Assembly: GCA_030248135.1 (NCBI GenBank)
Contig: JASANC010005700.1
Coordinates: 1-64,000, forward strand
From: Theristus sp. LFF4_11
Lineage: Eukaryota; Nematoda; Chromadorea; Monhysterida; Xyalidae
Reading direction: 5' to 3'
DNA length: 64,000 bases
The notes under the pieces: generated by a model
Told to the model about the DNA's origin: nothing
Database searches by the model: none
The model's input: the letters and a program-made list of their open reading frames with translations, nothing else
Translations under genes and position numbers: made by a program
Part shown: piece by piece, positions 1 to 11,128 of the stretch
Numbering within the stretch: the first letter of the stretch is position 1
Layout of the letters: the number at the start of each line of letters is the position of its first letter

Positions 1-863
1 CCAATTCGAACCGTCGTAATTCAGCTCAGTTCTCGAATAAAAAACTAAAAAAACAAACCAACAGCTCAAAACTGAAGGTTATTGTTTTTTTCGTTTATTT
101 TCAAAGCAACAACGGTCGCAATCCTGAAGACAGCCAACTCCGCGGCAGCAAATGCCGTCCCCGCAAAAAAGTCCTTGTCTGAAAACATTTTGCCTGCATT
201 GTCAAGGCGTGTTCAGTACGCTCCGCTCAATTTGCAACATGAGCAGTCACGTCTGAAAACCTCAATTTTGGCACAATTTTTCGAAAGTTCAACAAAAATT
301 TTCTTTGATTATACCTCGTAAAACCTTTAGCAGTCGATTTTGGGCCGTTTTACCGACTGATTTTAGGCTTCGACAACATCTGCGATGAAGTTTTTGAGCG
401 TCCCAAAGCTTAGCCTACCATTTCCGATGCAGATAAGGTGACGATTAGCCTCGCAGAGCGTCCGATTGTGCTCGCTGCACCGTTTGCAAGCGCTACGTTG
501 TCTGGTTGCTGCTTCGTGTCGTGTCGTCGCGACACCATCAGAAGAATTGATCGAATTTCAAGGCGGTATGTTTGTCTTCACTTTAGCATTAGCTTAGCTG
601 GGGACAATTAGTGACGTTTTGGAGGTCAAAACACAAGAAGAGGCATGGTGACGGTTTGGAAAAGGGGTAATTGAGGTCACCAAAACAAAATCTGCAAAGT
701 TCCGCCATACGGGTGTCATTCGGGAGGCGCTTGCATATCATATGTGGTTCTTCGGACTCCCTGATTGATTTAGCACAACTTTGATTTTTGAAATTTTTTT
801 TTTTTTAATTATTTTTTTAAAAAAAAACAAAAATGACGATTTTTGTTTTTTTTAACAACCCTA
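1..863 (+). mobile_element. hAT-like non-autonomous element, 5' end missing
   Basis: From about position 240 this stretch is a near copy of the element at 2110-2820. It ends in the inverted terminus TTAACAACCCTA at 852-863. It is followed by AGACAAAC (864-871), whose complement GTTTGTCT occurs inside other copies of the family, so it appears to have inserted into a copy of itself. Positions 1-240 do not match the family, so the left end is replaced or lies outside the window. No transposase is encoded. The short open frames here are chance readings through repeat sequence. Confidence 0.6.
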
Positions 864-1017
864 AGACAAACATACCGCCTTGAAATTCGATCAATTCTTC
901 TGATGGTGTTGCGACGACACGACACGAAGCAGCAAGCAACCAGACAACGTAGCGCTTGCAAACGGAGCAGCGAGCACAATCGGACGCTCTGCGAGGCGAA
1001 TCGTCACCTTATCTGCA

Positions 1018-2073
1018 TAGGGTTAGGGGCTTTGAAAAAAAATTTTTTTTTATTTTTTTTTTCGTTTTTTAAAAAAAAAAAAATTTGGATTTTTTTTTTC
1101 AAACTTAAAAAAAAATTTTGAAAAATTTTTCTTCTACTTTGCTCTGAAAATTCGATTTATGGCATAATTTTTTGAAAGTTCAAACCAAATTTTCTTCCCA
1201 ACTTCTTTGTGTGCTTAGGTACATGTCATTATTTGGTCATTTTGACCGACGTACTCCATGTTTTTCGATTTGGATGACTTCTAGAGTCAATTTTTAGCGT
1301 TGAAATGACTTAACTGAATTGAAATATCGTTTCAGAAATCGTTTTCTTGCAACTTAGAACATGTTTTTTCAGTCGGTAGGCCATGAGATGAACATGATAT
1401 CTTGTTGATTGGCGTACGTTATAGGTCTACAATGGAGTTGTGCGATATATTGTTAAACAATTGGAGCGGGGATGTTGGTTAATACCACATCACACGACCG
1501 TTTTTCAGATACCCGATAACATGGCCACATGTTAAAACTTGCGTGCTGAGCTAAACTAACGTGTTAAACTTGCGTCTGTCAGTTGCCCGCAACGTGATCG
1601 CGAAATCATGGTACGTGTTTTCGATACGATGATTTGAAGAGTGGGCTCTCGCCATGTGGCAGATAGCATAGCTGGTTGAACCTGAAAGTAAGTGTCTTGG
1701 GGGGGGGGGGGGCGACCGGGTCGACAGGGGTTGCCGACTTAGCTACAGCAAACAGGAATTTTTGAACACAGTCAAATTTTGGTAATTTTCTAAAGAGGAA
1801 CAACTAAGAACGGTTCAATATTCAAGTACACGTCGAAAATTGTCCTGTTTTACTGTTGAAAATGCAACTTTCCCTCTATGAAATGGACATAATTTCAATA
1901 AAACACGATTTTCGCTCTTATAGTTTTCCGGATCGTTCTGAAAATAGTCTAGATGAACTCAGCTCGACGAGACGCTTCGAACAAACCTAACTTGTAAAAA
2001 AAAATTTTTTTTTTTTTTTAAATTTTTTTTTAATTTAAAAAAAAAATCCGGATTTTTTTTTCCCCTAACCCTA
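1018..2073 (+). mobile_element. hAT-like non-autonomous element, second family, copy 1
   Basis: This element is bounded by the perfect inverted termini TAGGGTTAGGGG and CCCCTAACCCTA and by the 8-base direct repeat TATCTGCA (1010-1017 and 2074-2081). Removing it restores a continuous copy of the surrounding element. A second copy, about 90 percent or more identical by eye, lies at 51109-52103 with a different 8-base duplication. It has no intact transposase. A G11-12 run near 1700 is the most obvious difference from the second copy. The paired target-site duplications make this a secure insertion. Confidence 0.8.
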
Positions 2074-2109
2074 TATCTGCATCGGAAATGGTAGGCCAAG
2101 CTTTGGGAC

Positions 2110-2820
2110 TAGGGTTGTTAAACAAAAATGAAAATTTTTTTTTTTTAAAAAGTGATTAAAAAAAACAAAAATGCCGATTTTTTTTTTTTTTTAATTCGAA
2201 AAATTTTCCTCTAATATGCTCTGAAAACCTCAATTTTGGCAAAATTTTTCGAAAGTTCAACAAAAATTTTCTTTGATTATACCTCGTAAAATCTTTAGCA
2301 GTCGATTTTGGGCCGTTTTACCGACTGATTTTAGGCTACGACAACATCTGCGATGAAGTTTTTGAGCGTCCCAAAGCTTGGCCTACCATTTCCGATGCAG
2401 ATAAGGTGACGATTCGCCTCGCAGAGCGTCCGATTGTGCTCGCTGCTCCGTTTGCAAGCGCTACGTTGTCTGGTTGCTTGCTGCTTCGTGTCGTGTCGTC
2501 GCAACACCATCAGAAGAATGGATCGAATTTCAAGGCGGTATGTTTGTCTTCACTTTAGCATTAGTTTAGCTGGGGACAATTAGTGACGTTTTGGAGGTCA
2601 AAACACAAGAAGAGGCATGGTGACGGTTTGGAAAAGGGGTAATTGAGGTCACCAAAACAAAATCTGCAAAGTTCCGTCATATGGGAGTCATTCGGGAGGC
2701 GCTTGCATATCATATGTGGTTCTTCGGACTCCCTGATTGGTTTAGCACAACTTTGATTTTTGAAATTTTTTTTTAATTTAAAAAAAAAAATGACGATTTT
2801 TGTTTTTTTTAACAACCCTA
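2110..2820 (+). mobile_element. hAT-like non-autonomous element, inner copy
   Basis: The termini are TAGGGTTGTTAAAC at 2110 and TTAACAACCCTA ending at 2820. The 8-base duplication TTTGGGAC flanks it (2102-2109 and 2821-2828). It is inserted in a copy of its own family that lies in the opposite orientation. The 711-bp element has no coding capacity beyond chance frames. Its long near-terminal A/T tracts allow foldback pairing. Confidence 0.8.
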
Positions 2821-3075
2821 TTTGGGACGCTCAAAAACTTCATCGCAGATGTTGTCGTAGCCGAAAATCAGTCGGTAAAACGGCCCAAAATCGACTGCTA
2901 AAGGTTTTACGAGGTATAATCAAAGAAAATTTTTGTTGAACTTTCGAAAAATTTTGCCAAAATTGAGGTTTTCAGAGCATATTAGAGGAAAATTTTTCGA
3001 ATTAAAAAAAAATCGGCATTTTTGTTTTTTTTTAATCACTTTAAAAAAAAATTTCATTTTTGTTTAACAACCCTA

Positions 3076-3148
3076 CACCTGACACCCCCCTCTAAAATTT
3101 GGCAAACACCCCCCCCTCTCACCCAAGGTCCCGCTTTCGCTACTGATT
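3076..3148. repeat. Dispersed C-tract repeat
   Basis: This short C-rich stretch ends in CTTTCGCTACTG. It recurs in inverted orientation near 32174-32245, including the same CACCTGAC...TTTGGCAAACACC order. It belongs to the G/C-tract repeat population that fills intron 2 of the globin gene. It directly abuts the transposon nest and lies about 100 bases before the start codon of the inositol monophosphatase gene. Confidence 0.5.
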
Positions 3149-3248
3149 GTGTGTCTTGTCCGCAGCAGAGCGGGGTTCGATTCGAACTTTCCACCTACAG
3201 GTGGACGAAAAGCCCTGTACACCTGCGCTACAGACGCTACAGACTGAA

Positions 3249-5332
3249 ATGAATGGAATGGACGAGCTACAAGAAAGGCTTTGTTTTGATGTGTCTTTGA
3301 GCCTGACAAAAAGTGCTGGAACGGTGAGGTTTTTTTTTTTTTTTGAAAAGACCAGTAGTCACAGTGTTCCAGAAGTTCCTCGTTGTCAACCGTGGTTGGG
3401 TTGGGTTGGGTTGGGTTGTTTATCCCGGAGTCATTTGGTCTTGGGTGGGAGGGGAGCGATGTAAGCAATCGAATCGGAACAATTTTTACAGGAAAGTTAG
3501 TAGCTGAGTAAATTTGGGGGGGGGCTGGCTAGGCAAATGGACTTGTGGTCAGTTCTATAAAAGTGAATAGTGTTTGAAAAGTGAACATTTTTACTCCAAG
3601 GTGTTCCAAAAGTTAGTCTTTGAGAAATTCTGGAAAAATAATCGAGACATGAGTTTCAAAGACAAACAGTTTTGCGTGGAAATTAGAAATATGCAAATTT
3701 GAAAACAACCATGCAGTCTAGCATAAGGACGGTGAAACGTGCAGAACATAATGAAAGAAAACGAAAGTCACATTAATTTGTGCTTATTTTTCAGGTTGTT
3801 AGGTATGCTTTTGACAACGCTGACGCGTCAGTGGTGCTGACAAAAAGCAACAGTGTCGATTTGGTCACCGAAACTGATCGTCAAGTTGAGAAACTGCTGT
3901 TTGACGGTCTCAGGCAGCAGTTTCCAGGGCACAAGTACGTTGGACTTTGTGTCGTTCATTTCAATTGTTTCACCGATTGGGTTTGTTCTGTCGTTTTCAG
4001 TTTTTGCGTGCTTCTTGCAGATTTATTGGCGAGGAAACGGCGTCGCAAGGAGAGGGCGCCCGACTCAGCTGGACCGACGATCCAACGTGGATCATAGATC
4101 CGATCGATGGCACGACCAACTTTGTTCACAAGTTTGAATTGTTCCCATCTGTGAACTTATTTCGGTAACTCTTCTGCGACTGCAGACGAACCAACATGCA
4201 GTGCAGTTACAGTTTCGGTATTCCATCCGCTAATTTACACCTGTAATTTATTGTCGTTCCATCTGCATGACCATGACAGACTGCCGCACGTCGCCATCAG
4301 TGTTGCGCTGACCGTCAACAAACAAGCGCGCATCGGCATCATCTACAACCCAATACTGAATGTCATGTACACCGCGCGACGGGGCCACGGCGCCTACAAG
4401 AATGGAGTGCCCATGAAAACTGCTCCCACCGACGGTGTTGAGCGTTTTTTTGCAATTGGTGCACAATCTTCAATCACAGTTTTGAGTAATGATGCATTGT
4501 TGTCCATTCCTGCAACACAGTCGCACCATTTACACGACTGTTTTTTCTTGCAGACCTGTGCAACGCAGTGATCTCCACGGCCGTTGGCAACGTTCGCGAG
4601 CCAGCAGTTTTGTCCGCCTATCAGTCGAATTTCCAGCGCTTTCTGGAGCATCGCATGCGTGGGTGCGCGTGTTCGTGTTTGTGTTTGTGTTTTCTCTGCA
4701 ATGGATTCGTTGTGTTGCAGTCACCGTTCGCTGGGCAGTGCCGCATGTCACATGGCGTATGTGGCCGAAGGAGTGCTGGATGCGTTCTTGGAGTACGGCA
4801 TCCACTGCTGGGACATTGCTGCGGGCACGCTGATTGCCACGGAGGCCGGTGGACATGTCTGCGATCCAACCGGTCACGCCGCGCTTTGCAGTCACTTGCA
4901 CGCTTTATATTCAACGCCGTTCTTATGAAACACGGGCGATACTGAATGAAGCATGGCGAAACGCATCAATTAGCGCTGATAGGCGCCCACAAAGCCAACG
5001 TGTCACGTCACGAACAAAGTCAGCGTCAGCTGGGCTGCACCAGATTTCTGACCACCTTGAACGTGTCGTTCGCACGCTGGTGCCCCGCAGCCGTGCGCTG
5101 AGTTGCTTGGAACCGTTGGCGTGCTAAACACACAGTTCAATGGGTTTTCACTGGGCACGGTGTTTCGCTTGGTTCTTGTGAGCTTTGCAGCGTGCATTCA
5201 TGAATGGTCACACGATGTGCAGGCAGCGAGCTTGATCTGATGAGACGTCGCGTGTTGTGCACGGGCTCGGCTGCACTCGCAGCTCAGATGTCACCACTGC
5301 TGACACACACTGATTTCCCGTCGGAAGCTTGA
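3249..5332 (+). CDS. IMPA1: Inositol monophosphatase
   Basis: This enzyme hydrolyses inositol monophosphates to free inositol in the cytosolic phosphoinositide-recycling pathway and depends on Mg2+. The seven exons are 3249-3323, 3795-3934, 4021-4131, 4280-4434, 4554-4662, 4721-4872 and 5223-5332. All introns are GT-AG, the phases agree, and the product is 283 aa (animal enzymes are about 277). Visible family motifs are the metal-binding GEE (G75-E77), [12 protein letters not shown] (D98 and D101 are metal ligands) and [10 protein letters not shown] (D228). Exon 1 is short (25 codons, from ATG at 3249; the Met at 3258 is an alternative start). It supplies the N-terminal helix, and its fit to the family supports the choice. 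The last exon gives [14 protein letters not shown] and stops at 5332. The 5' flank is transposon-derived. The family assignment is very secure; the exact start is less so. Confidence 0.92.
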
Positions 5333-5368
5333 TTCCACTCGTTCCAGACTGCATTACTTGGCTTACGT

Positions 5369-5790
5369 ACAAAAGACCGCTCGTGCCAAAAGACCGCACA
5401 TTTTCACATTTTTTAGCGACCAAAAGACCGGAAATCCAAAAAAAGCTAAAATACCCGCACGTGTCATAAGACCGCAACAAAATTATTCACTGGGTAGCCG
5501 AAACTCGCTCCTGCCAGTCTACATTTTTGTTCAAACGCTGCAGTTCGTTTCCCTTCAATGTACTGATATTGGATTTGAAGATTTTGAAAAAGATTGTTCA
5601 AAAAACTTTACCGCCGGTGAAGTGAAGTATGTACTTCTTAAAAAAAGGCTTGCGAAGCCTTCCTAGTCTTTTGAATCTAAAACTGAATATTTCAAAGTTA
5701 TGCAAAATTCAAAGGTAAAAAACGTGATCAATAAAAAATTTGGCTGCGGTCTTGTGGTCGTGCGCTCTTGTGGCACGTGCGGTTTTTTGC
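5369..5790. mobile_element. TIR-type MITE-like element with AAAAGACCGC repeats
   Basis: The left end carries repeated AAAAGACCGC units (5371-5470). The right end (5745-5790) carries the reverse complement, with GCGGTCTTGTGG and GCACGTGCGG, giving imperfect inverted termini of roughly 45 bases. The interior is A/T-rich without a transposase. I see no clear target-site duplication. It sits just downstream of the inositol monophosphatase stop codon and may supply or disrupt that gene's 3' UTR. Confidence 0.45.
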
Positions 5791-6358
5791 ATATGATTCC
5801 ATTAGTTGATATGATATTGTCATGTTTTTAGATTTTCTCATATTTTCACATGACAGCTTTATTTCATTGTTTTTGGACATTCCAAAGTTCGCACACATTC
5901 GCAATGTGCAGGTCTTGGCGTTACCTTTAACTGCCCTTTTTTGTATTCCGGGCTAGAATCGATATTTTATAGAGTCGATATTAGTTTGTTGAATCAATTT
6001 GTCACTCAGTTTGTACGCACGGTTTGATATTCTAGTGTAGAAATTTCAAAGGTAGGATTTTCAAGACATGCGAAATTTCTTTTCTTTTGTGGTTACTTCT
6101 GTCTTGTCATGTTCATTGCCTGTGATGTCATTTTTGATTCGATTTTCAAATTTTTAACGCAGCTGGGCTTCATTGTTGTTTCCGTTTGTGGTGATTCCTG
6201 TCCAGTGAAATAAAAGTCACGTGAGTTACGCGACGCAACCGTTGTGCAGTTTGATCAACAAAGTGTTTTCCAACTGAATATTCAGTGAATTATCTTGCCA
6301 TCTGTTTCACCTTTTTCATGAGTCGAAGTGGCACATTCTTACAGAGAGCAGCAACACA
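5791..6358. other. Intergenic, upstream of KIAA1143 homologue
   Basis: This is A/T-rich unique sequence with no open frame of note. The last about 150 bases are more balanced and presumably hold the promoter and 5' leader of the next gene. I recognise no TATA box or other defined element. Confidence 0.4.
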
Positions 6359-7072
6359 ATGGCGGCAGCACGCGGTAGAGGCGGCGGCAAAACATCCAAT
6401 GTTGCCTACTCAAATCCAAACGAGCCAGCGTTCTTGAAGAGGATAAAAGAGCAAATCGGCTACAAGCCACCGGCCACCATCGAGTCAAAGGTTGGCTTGC
6501 CGAATTGGGGCGAGTGCAATGTTTGTTGTAGATCGGTTTGGTTCCGTGTTGCTGTTAGTCGTCGGAAGAATCGGACAAAAATAAAGCCGACAGCTTTGTT
6601 CAATTTATAGGATGTTTATTTGCAGCGCGAGGACCTGCCAACAGTGGCGAACGATGCCGCAGACGACTTGGACAGGCCCACCGATGAGTATGGGCCGGTG
6701 ATCGTGCAACTGGGTGATGGTGATCTCTCGACTGATGAGGTGCACGGACTGAGAAAGCAACAGCAACGCGATGAAGAACGTTGGCGGTTTGCGGTTTCGT
6801 TGCACTTGTGAACGCGTGCGAACGCATTCCGCTTTGCAGGAAAGAAGATTGAGCGTGGCGACATCGTGTTCAGAAAGCCCGTGAAACGGCAAAGTGACAC
6901 GAGCACCGCTGCATCAGCTGATGACGCTGACGACAACAAGAAAACTCGCAAAGACAATGGCAATCAGCAGACAAGAACGTTCAGTGAAAACAAAGACTCA
7001 AAGTGCAGCGCAGCGCAAGCCGGTCGATTGTTGTCGTTTCAAGATGATGAGGACGACGATGAAGATGACTGA
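6359..7072 (+). CDS. KIAA1143: KIAA1143 homologue (small conserved charged protein)
   Basis: The three exons (6359-6490, 6626-6779, 6840-7072) have consistent phases and give 172 aa. The human protein is about 154. The N-terminal block VAYSNPNEPAFLKRIKEQIG (residues 15-34) matches the conserved YV.P.EPAFL..FKE.VGY core of the KIAA1143 family. The middle has VIVQLGDGDLSTDEV, equivalent to VVVLKKGDLSVEEV, followed by RKKIERGDIVFRKPVKR. The protein ends in an acidic tail (LLSFQDDEDDDEDD), as in its relatives. The start follows GCAACACA directly and precedes a Gly/Arg-rich stretch. The biochemical role is not established. It is predicted soluble and largely disordered, with no membrane segment. 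A degraded TIR transposon begins only 61 bases after the stop codon. Confidence 0.85.
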
Positions 7073-7133
7073 AGACACTGAAAACAAGAACTCGTGCTCA
7101 TACTTTCTTGTTGTTGTTTGTTCTGTTCTGTTT

Positions 7134-7591
7134 TACAGGGTGTCCCAAAAAAGATAACAAAGTAAATGGCTCGTACAGCCGACTGGTTAATCTTCAGCTT
7201 CATTTTCACTGCTGTCAGCATCAGCTTCATCATCTCGACCCTTCAGTTTCACTTTTCTCAGCTGCTCAATGTGTTTTCCATTGTTCTCAATGGTCGCCGA
7301 CATTCGATGTTTAAAGCTGATGAGCACGTTCTGGTGCAGCGCCCGATCATCGTTGATTTCTTGCACACCGCTGCGAATGTTTCTCTTCAAATCGTCAACA
7401 CTGGTGGGCGCTGTGTGGTACACATTTTCTACAAATGCCCCCAAACCCAGAAGTCAAGAGACTTCAGGCTCGGGCTCCTCGCTGGCCATTCAATTCCGCC
7501 TTTGCGGCCAATCCAGCGGTCACCGAACGATGCCGACAGCCACTCGCGCTCTTGTTTGAATTGTTTTGTATGTTTTTTGGGACACCCTGTA
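7134..7591 (-). mobile_element. Deleted Tc1/mariner-like element with transposase remnant
   Basis: The inverted termini TACAGGGTGTCCCAAAAAA (7134) and TTTTTTGGGACACCCTGTA (ending 7591) frame a 458-bp element with TA at both ends. On the minus strand it encodes the C-terminal part of a DDE transposase: WPARSPSLKSLDFWVWGHL continues, across a frame change, into VYHTAPTSVDDLKRNI. The Asp in SLDFW sits where the third catalytic acid of the family lies. The N-terminal half and the first catalytic residues are absent, so this copy cannot mobilise itself. A decayed relative lies at 52282-52670. Confidence 0.8.
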
Positions 7592-7803
7592 CTTTGTTGT
7601 TTATATCGCACTTTACAATTGAAATACAATTCTGTAATATGGTGTAGCATTTTGGAATTGCAGTTGCAAAGCTATGACTTGTATCATGCACTTTGCATCA
7701 GAACGCTTGTTTTCTAACACAAGCCTGTCTTTGTTTTCCCGTAACCAAAATCGTGCCTTTCGAAAGTGCTCACCTTTTTGGTGCGATTACTTTGCGAGGC
7801 CAG

Positions 7804-10800
7804 ATGTGTGCCGTGTACATTGGCATCGATGTTGGCACGTGCAGCGTGCGCGCCATGGCCGTCACTGAGAATGCACAGATCATTGGTTGGTACACTGACT
7901 GACATTCACTGTTTGCTTGCTTTGTCTGGTGCCACTGGTCTACTCTGAGTACCCGTGCGAATGTTTCGAGTCCTGTCGAGTTATTTTATTAAACAAGGGG
8001 CGTGTGCCACAAACATTTGAGGGACGTGCACCATGTCCTGGCACGATTTTAGTTTTGGTGACTAATGTCTTGTTGCGTTATCTATTTTGTGCCAATATCA
8101 GCGTTCATGTCTCAGCTGCTTTCAAACATTTGTTCTAAGGCTGCACGGAACAACAACTACTGATCCATAAGCCAGCCGCGGATTACTACGAGCAAAGTTC
8201 CGAGCAAATCTGGGCGGCTTGTGGCGGCGCTGTGCAGCAGCTGCTTCGTGAGCAGCACGTGTCGCCAGACGCTGTGTCCGGTGTTGGCTTCGACGCCACG
8301 TGCTCGCTGGTGTTGCTTGATGAGCAATGTCAGTGTGCTGCTTGTGCTGGTGAACAGATTTGGTTGAAGTGTCCGTGCTTGGGTGTGTCGCTGTTGATTG
8401 GTTGACTCGACCATTGTGTGTGCAACACCACTGTGTCCCGGCTCCGTTGCTGACAGACGTGCAAGCATGCAGGCCGTCCAGTGCGGTTGCCGTGTGTGTC
8501 TGCCACAGATGCTGATCACTCGGACGGCAGCGCTCAATGCAACGTGATCATGTGGATGGACCACCGAGCGCACGCGCAGGCTGCTCAAATCAACGCAACA
8601 GGACATTCGGCACTCACGTTCGTTGGTGCGTGTTGGCTGCGCTGCATTTGGCCAGCAATTCGCACTGATACAAACTGCTCGGCTGGAAACGTCGGTTTTG
8701 TTGGTGTTCAGGGAACCAAATCTCGCTCGAGATGCAACCACCGAAACTGTTGTGGCTTTCACAACATCACCCAGCGCTGTTCGAACGAATCGCCCATTGT
8801 ATGGATTTGGTTGACTTTCTGACGTTCAAGGCAACCAATTCACTGTGCAGGTTCATGTCGCAAGTCTGGCCAATCGTTGGAATGCATTCAAAACACAACC
8901 ACTCATACTGCATGCCACGATTGGTTGGCTCACATCGCAGGTCTCAATGTACAGTCGTCTGCAAGTGGTGCTGCCAGGCTGACGGTGAAACTGGCGCCAA
9001 ATGGGACGACTCTTTCTGGGAGGCCATTTCGTTGTCCAGTTTGATTTTCGAAAATCATCGACGAATCGGTGGCCGTATTTTGCTGCCGGGCACCAAACTC
9101 GAAAACGGCTTGAGTGCTGAGGCGGCTCGACTGTTCGGGCTGCGTGCGGGCACCGCGGTCGCTGCGGGCCTGATTGATGCGCATGCGGGCGCGCTCGCTC
9201 TGCTGGCCAGTGTGACCGCAATGCACGCGCCCGTTGGCCCGCTCTCTTCTCTTTCGCATTTCGCTTGCGTTCCGTTTGCGATTTCTTTGTTTCAAATCAT
9301 CAATCGCATTGAAAATCACCAATACAGCGTGCCTGAAACCATACAACTGTTTGAAACAAAACATCCAGCAGTGAACAACGGGAAAGCTAAACATTTTTGC
9401 AGAGTAAACAAGAATGCGCTGCAGCTGATGCGTGCGATTGTCTGTGCATGATCGGTGGCACGTCGGTGTGTCATTTGGCAGTGTCACGTGACCGCTTGTT
9501 TGTGCCGGCTGTTTGGGGCCCGTATTACGGGGCACTGTTGCCAGCGTTGTGGTTGAATGAGGCTGGTCAAAGTGCTGTCGGCAACTGTCTTGATCTGCTT
9601 GTCAAGCAACAGTTGAACTGTGAAGGTAGGACAACAGAGGTAGTTTGGATGAAAATCTTTTGGTTTTTTTGCAGTTTGAATTCAAATATATGATTGCTGA
9701 TTGGTGTTGATCCAAAATCAGGTTAATCATGCTAAATGAATAGCTTCATGCTGCTAGGTATGGTGACCAAGAAGCCGACAATGTTTACGTTCGATGAACG
9801 TTTTGCACTTTTTTCAGACGACCACTGCATGCGCAAGTGTCCTGATTTTGAATTGCCTGAAGCTCTTTGAAACAAAACACGGCACGGCAAAGTTGTTGGA
9901 GACAGTGCGGCACGTGCACGTTTGGCCTGATTATCACGGAAACCGGTCGCCGTTTGCGAATGCAGACTACACGGCTGCTGTTGTTGGACTCACGTCAGCG
10001 CAGCACACCGTTCACTTGAACATCGTCTTTCTATTGTTAATCGGCCACAAACCTTTCACTGGTTGCGAGTTGTGTAGCCTTGATCGTATTTAGTCGCACA
10101 ATTGGCAACCGAAGTTCTAGCTTTCCTGACATTACTACGGTATGGCCGATTAAACATGACAGCTTTTTTCAGGGTTCAAGGAGCGCGCGAATTTTGAATG
10201 AAAGAAAAAAAGATCTTCAGAAACCAAACTGCATGCCTAATTTGACCAATTTTTGAAAACCAATGGATTATCCGTGCTATTCTGTGCATTCTTTCTCCCT
10301 TGCACACATGATTGGGAATTATGTTGGCATTTTTGAAAAAGACAACTCCTAGTCTGCGACTGATCCCGCCTTGATGGACTGCCTAATTTATTCGGCCGTA
10401 CTGTAGAGACTGAATTTTGGAAAGTCGAAGGTGCTCGTGCATAACTCACGGACACACGCAGGCTGAACGACATGCAGAGCGCACACGAGCAGCATCAGCA
10501 GTTGGTGGCGTTCGAACGCTGCGACAGCACACAGCTGCCACCAGTGGCTCGGTTGTACTTGGCGCACGTGCACGCACTCGCATACATGACACGCTTGATT
10601 GTGGAGACGCTGCACGCTCACGGACACGCGTTCCATTTGCTCGCACTGTGCGGCGGACTGCAGCACAACGAACTTTATGTGCAGGTACGCAGACACACCG
10701 GCACGGGTGCTTGCTGAAAAGCTGCTCTCAACACAGTGCGCTCTGATGTTGTGCAGTCGTAAGCAAACGCATGCGCACAGGCAGAGACGGGCAACGCCGT

Positions 10801-11128
10801 TGCATCCGTTTGTGGCCATGCAACATCGCTGTGTGCTGTGTTCGGACTGGCCTTTGTGGCGTTGCAGACACACGCAGACGCACTGCAGCTGTCGGTGTGC
10901 GTGTTCGGTGAGTGTGCGCAGCCAGTGGCGCTGGGCGCTGCCATGTTGGCTGCCTGTGCTGCCAGTGAGCGTGCCAGTGGCAGCATCTTGCAAACGGCCA
11001 GCGCACTCGCACAGCCGATGCAGTTCGTGCGTGCCAACCCTGCTGTGGCGCACCACCACGACGCCAAATACAGCATGTTTCGTAAACTTGGTCAGTTCGT
11101 AGCTCAGACGGTCGCAGACAAAAAGTAA
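7804..11128 (+). CDS. FGGY: FGGY carbohydrate kinase domain-containing protein
   Basis: This is an ATP-dependent sugar kinase of the FGGY family, most like the animal FGGY protein that acts on D-ribulose-type substrates. It is cytosolic. The nine exons are 7804-7885, 8140-8328, 8509-8625, 8712-8850, 8941-9211, 9403-9639, 9818-9993, 10462-10684 and 10868-11128. All phases close and the product is 564 aa (human about 551). Visible are the N-terminal phosphate loop GIDVGTCSVRA, YYEQSSEQIW, GFDATCSLV, NVIMWMDHRA, PPKLLWL, GLIDAHAGAL, VWGPYYGALLP...WLNEAGQS, HVWPDYHGNRSP and the C-terminal ATPase-fold LCGGL. The start at 7804 puts the phosphate loop at residues 7-12; an upstream in-frame extension exists but is not homologous. 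Exon 6 opens with a Cys/Ala-rich stretch (SKQECAAADACDCLC) where relatives have a different short segment. Intron 7 holds a 274-bp MITE. Confidence 0.92.
10134..10407. repeat. MITE, copy 1, in intron 7 of the FGGY gene
   Basis: The termini ACTACGGTATGGCCGATTAA (left) and the complement of CTACAGTACGGCCGAATAAA (right) frame about 274 bases with no coding capacity. A near-identical copy in reverse orientation occurs at 17438-17709 and a decayed one at 53649-53832. Shared internal landmarks include AAGGAGCGCGCGAATTTTGA and GATCCCGCCTTGATGGACTG. It lies wholly within the intron at 9994-10461 and leaves the splice sites intact. Confidence 0.7.

Larger units (their letters stand above)
864..3075 (-). 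mobile_element. Outer hAT-like element, interrupted by two later insertions
   Basis: Read on the minus strand, a copy of the TAGGGTTGTTAAAC family begins at 3075 and runs to 2829. It is broken by the element at 2110-2820, resumes at 2109-2082, is broken again by the element at 1018-2073, and continues from 1009 to 864, where the copy at 1-863 interrupts it. Each break is marked by an 8-base duplication. The family is AT-rich, has long A/T runs next to its termini and encodes no recognisable transposase. The order of events is read directly from the nesting. The superfamily (hAT) is inferred from the 8-base duplications and the short termini. Confidence 0.65.

Noticed and set aside
3160..3245. 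Possible tRNA on the minus strand with a 7-base acceptor stem
   Set aside because: The GTTCGAATC block is about ten bases from where a T-loop should be, and no D or anticodon arm forms. It also overlaps the coding start region of the next gene.
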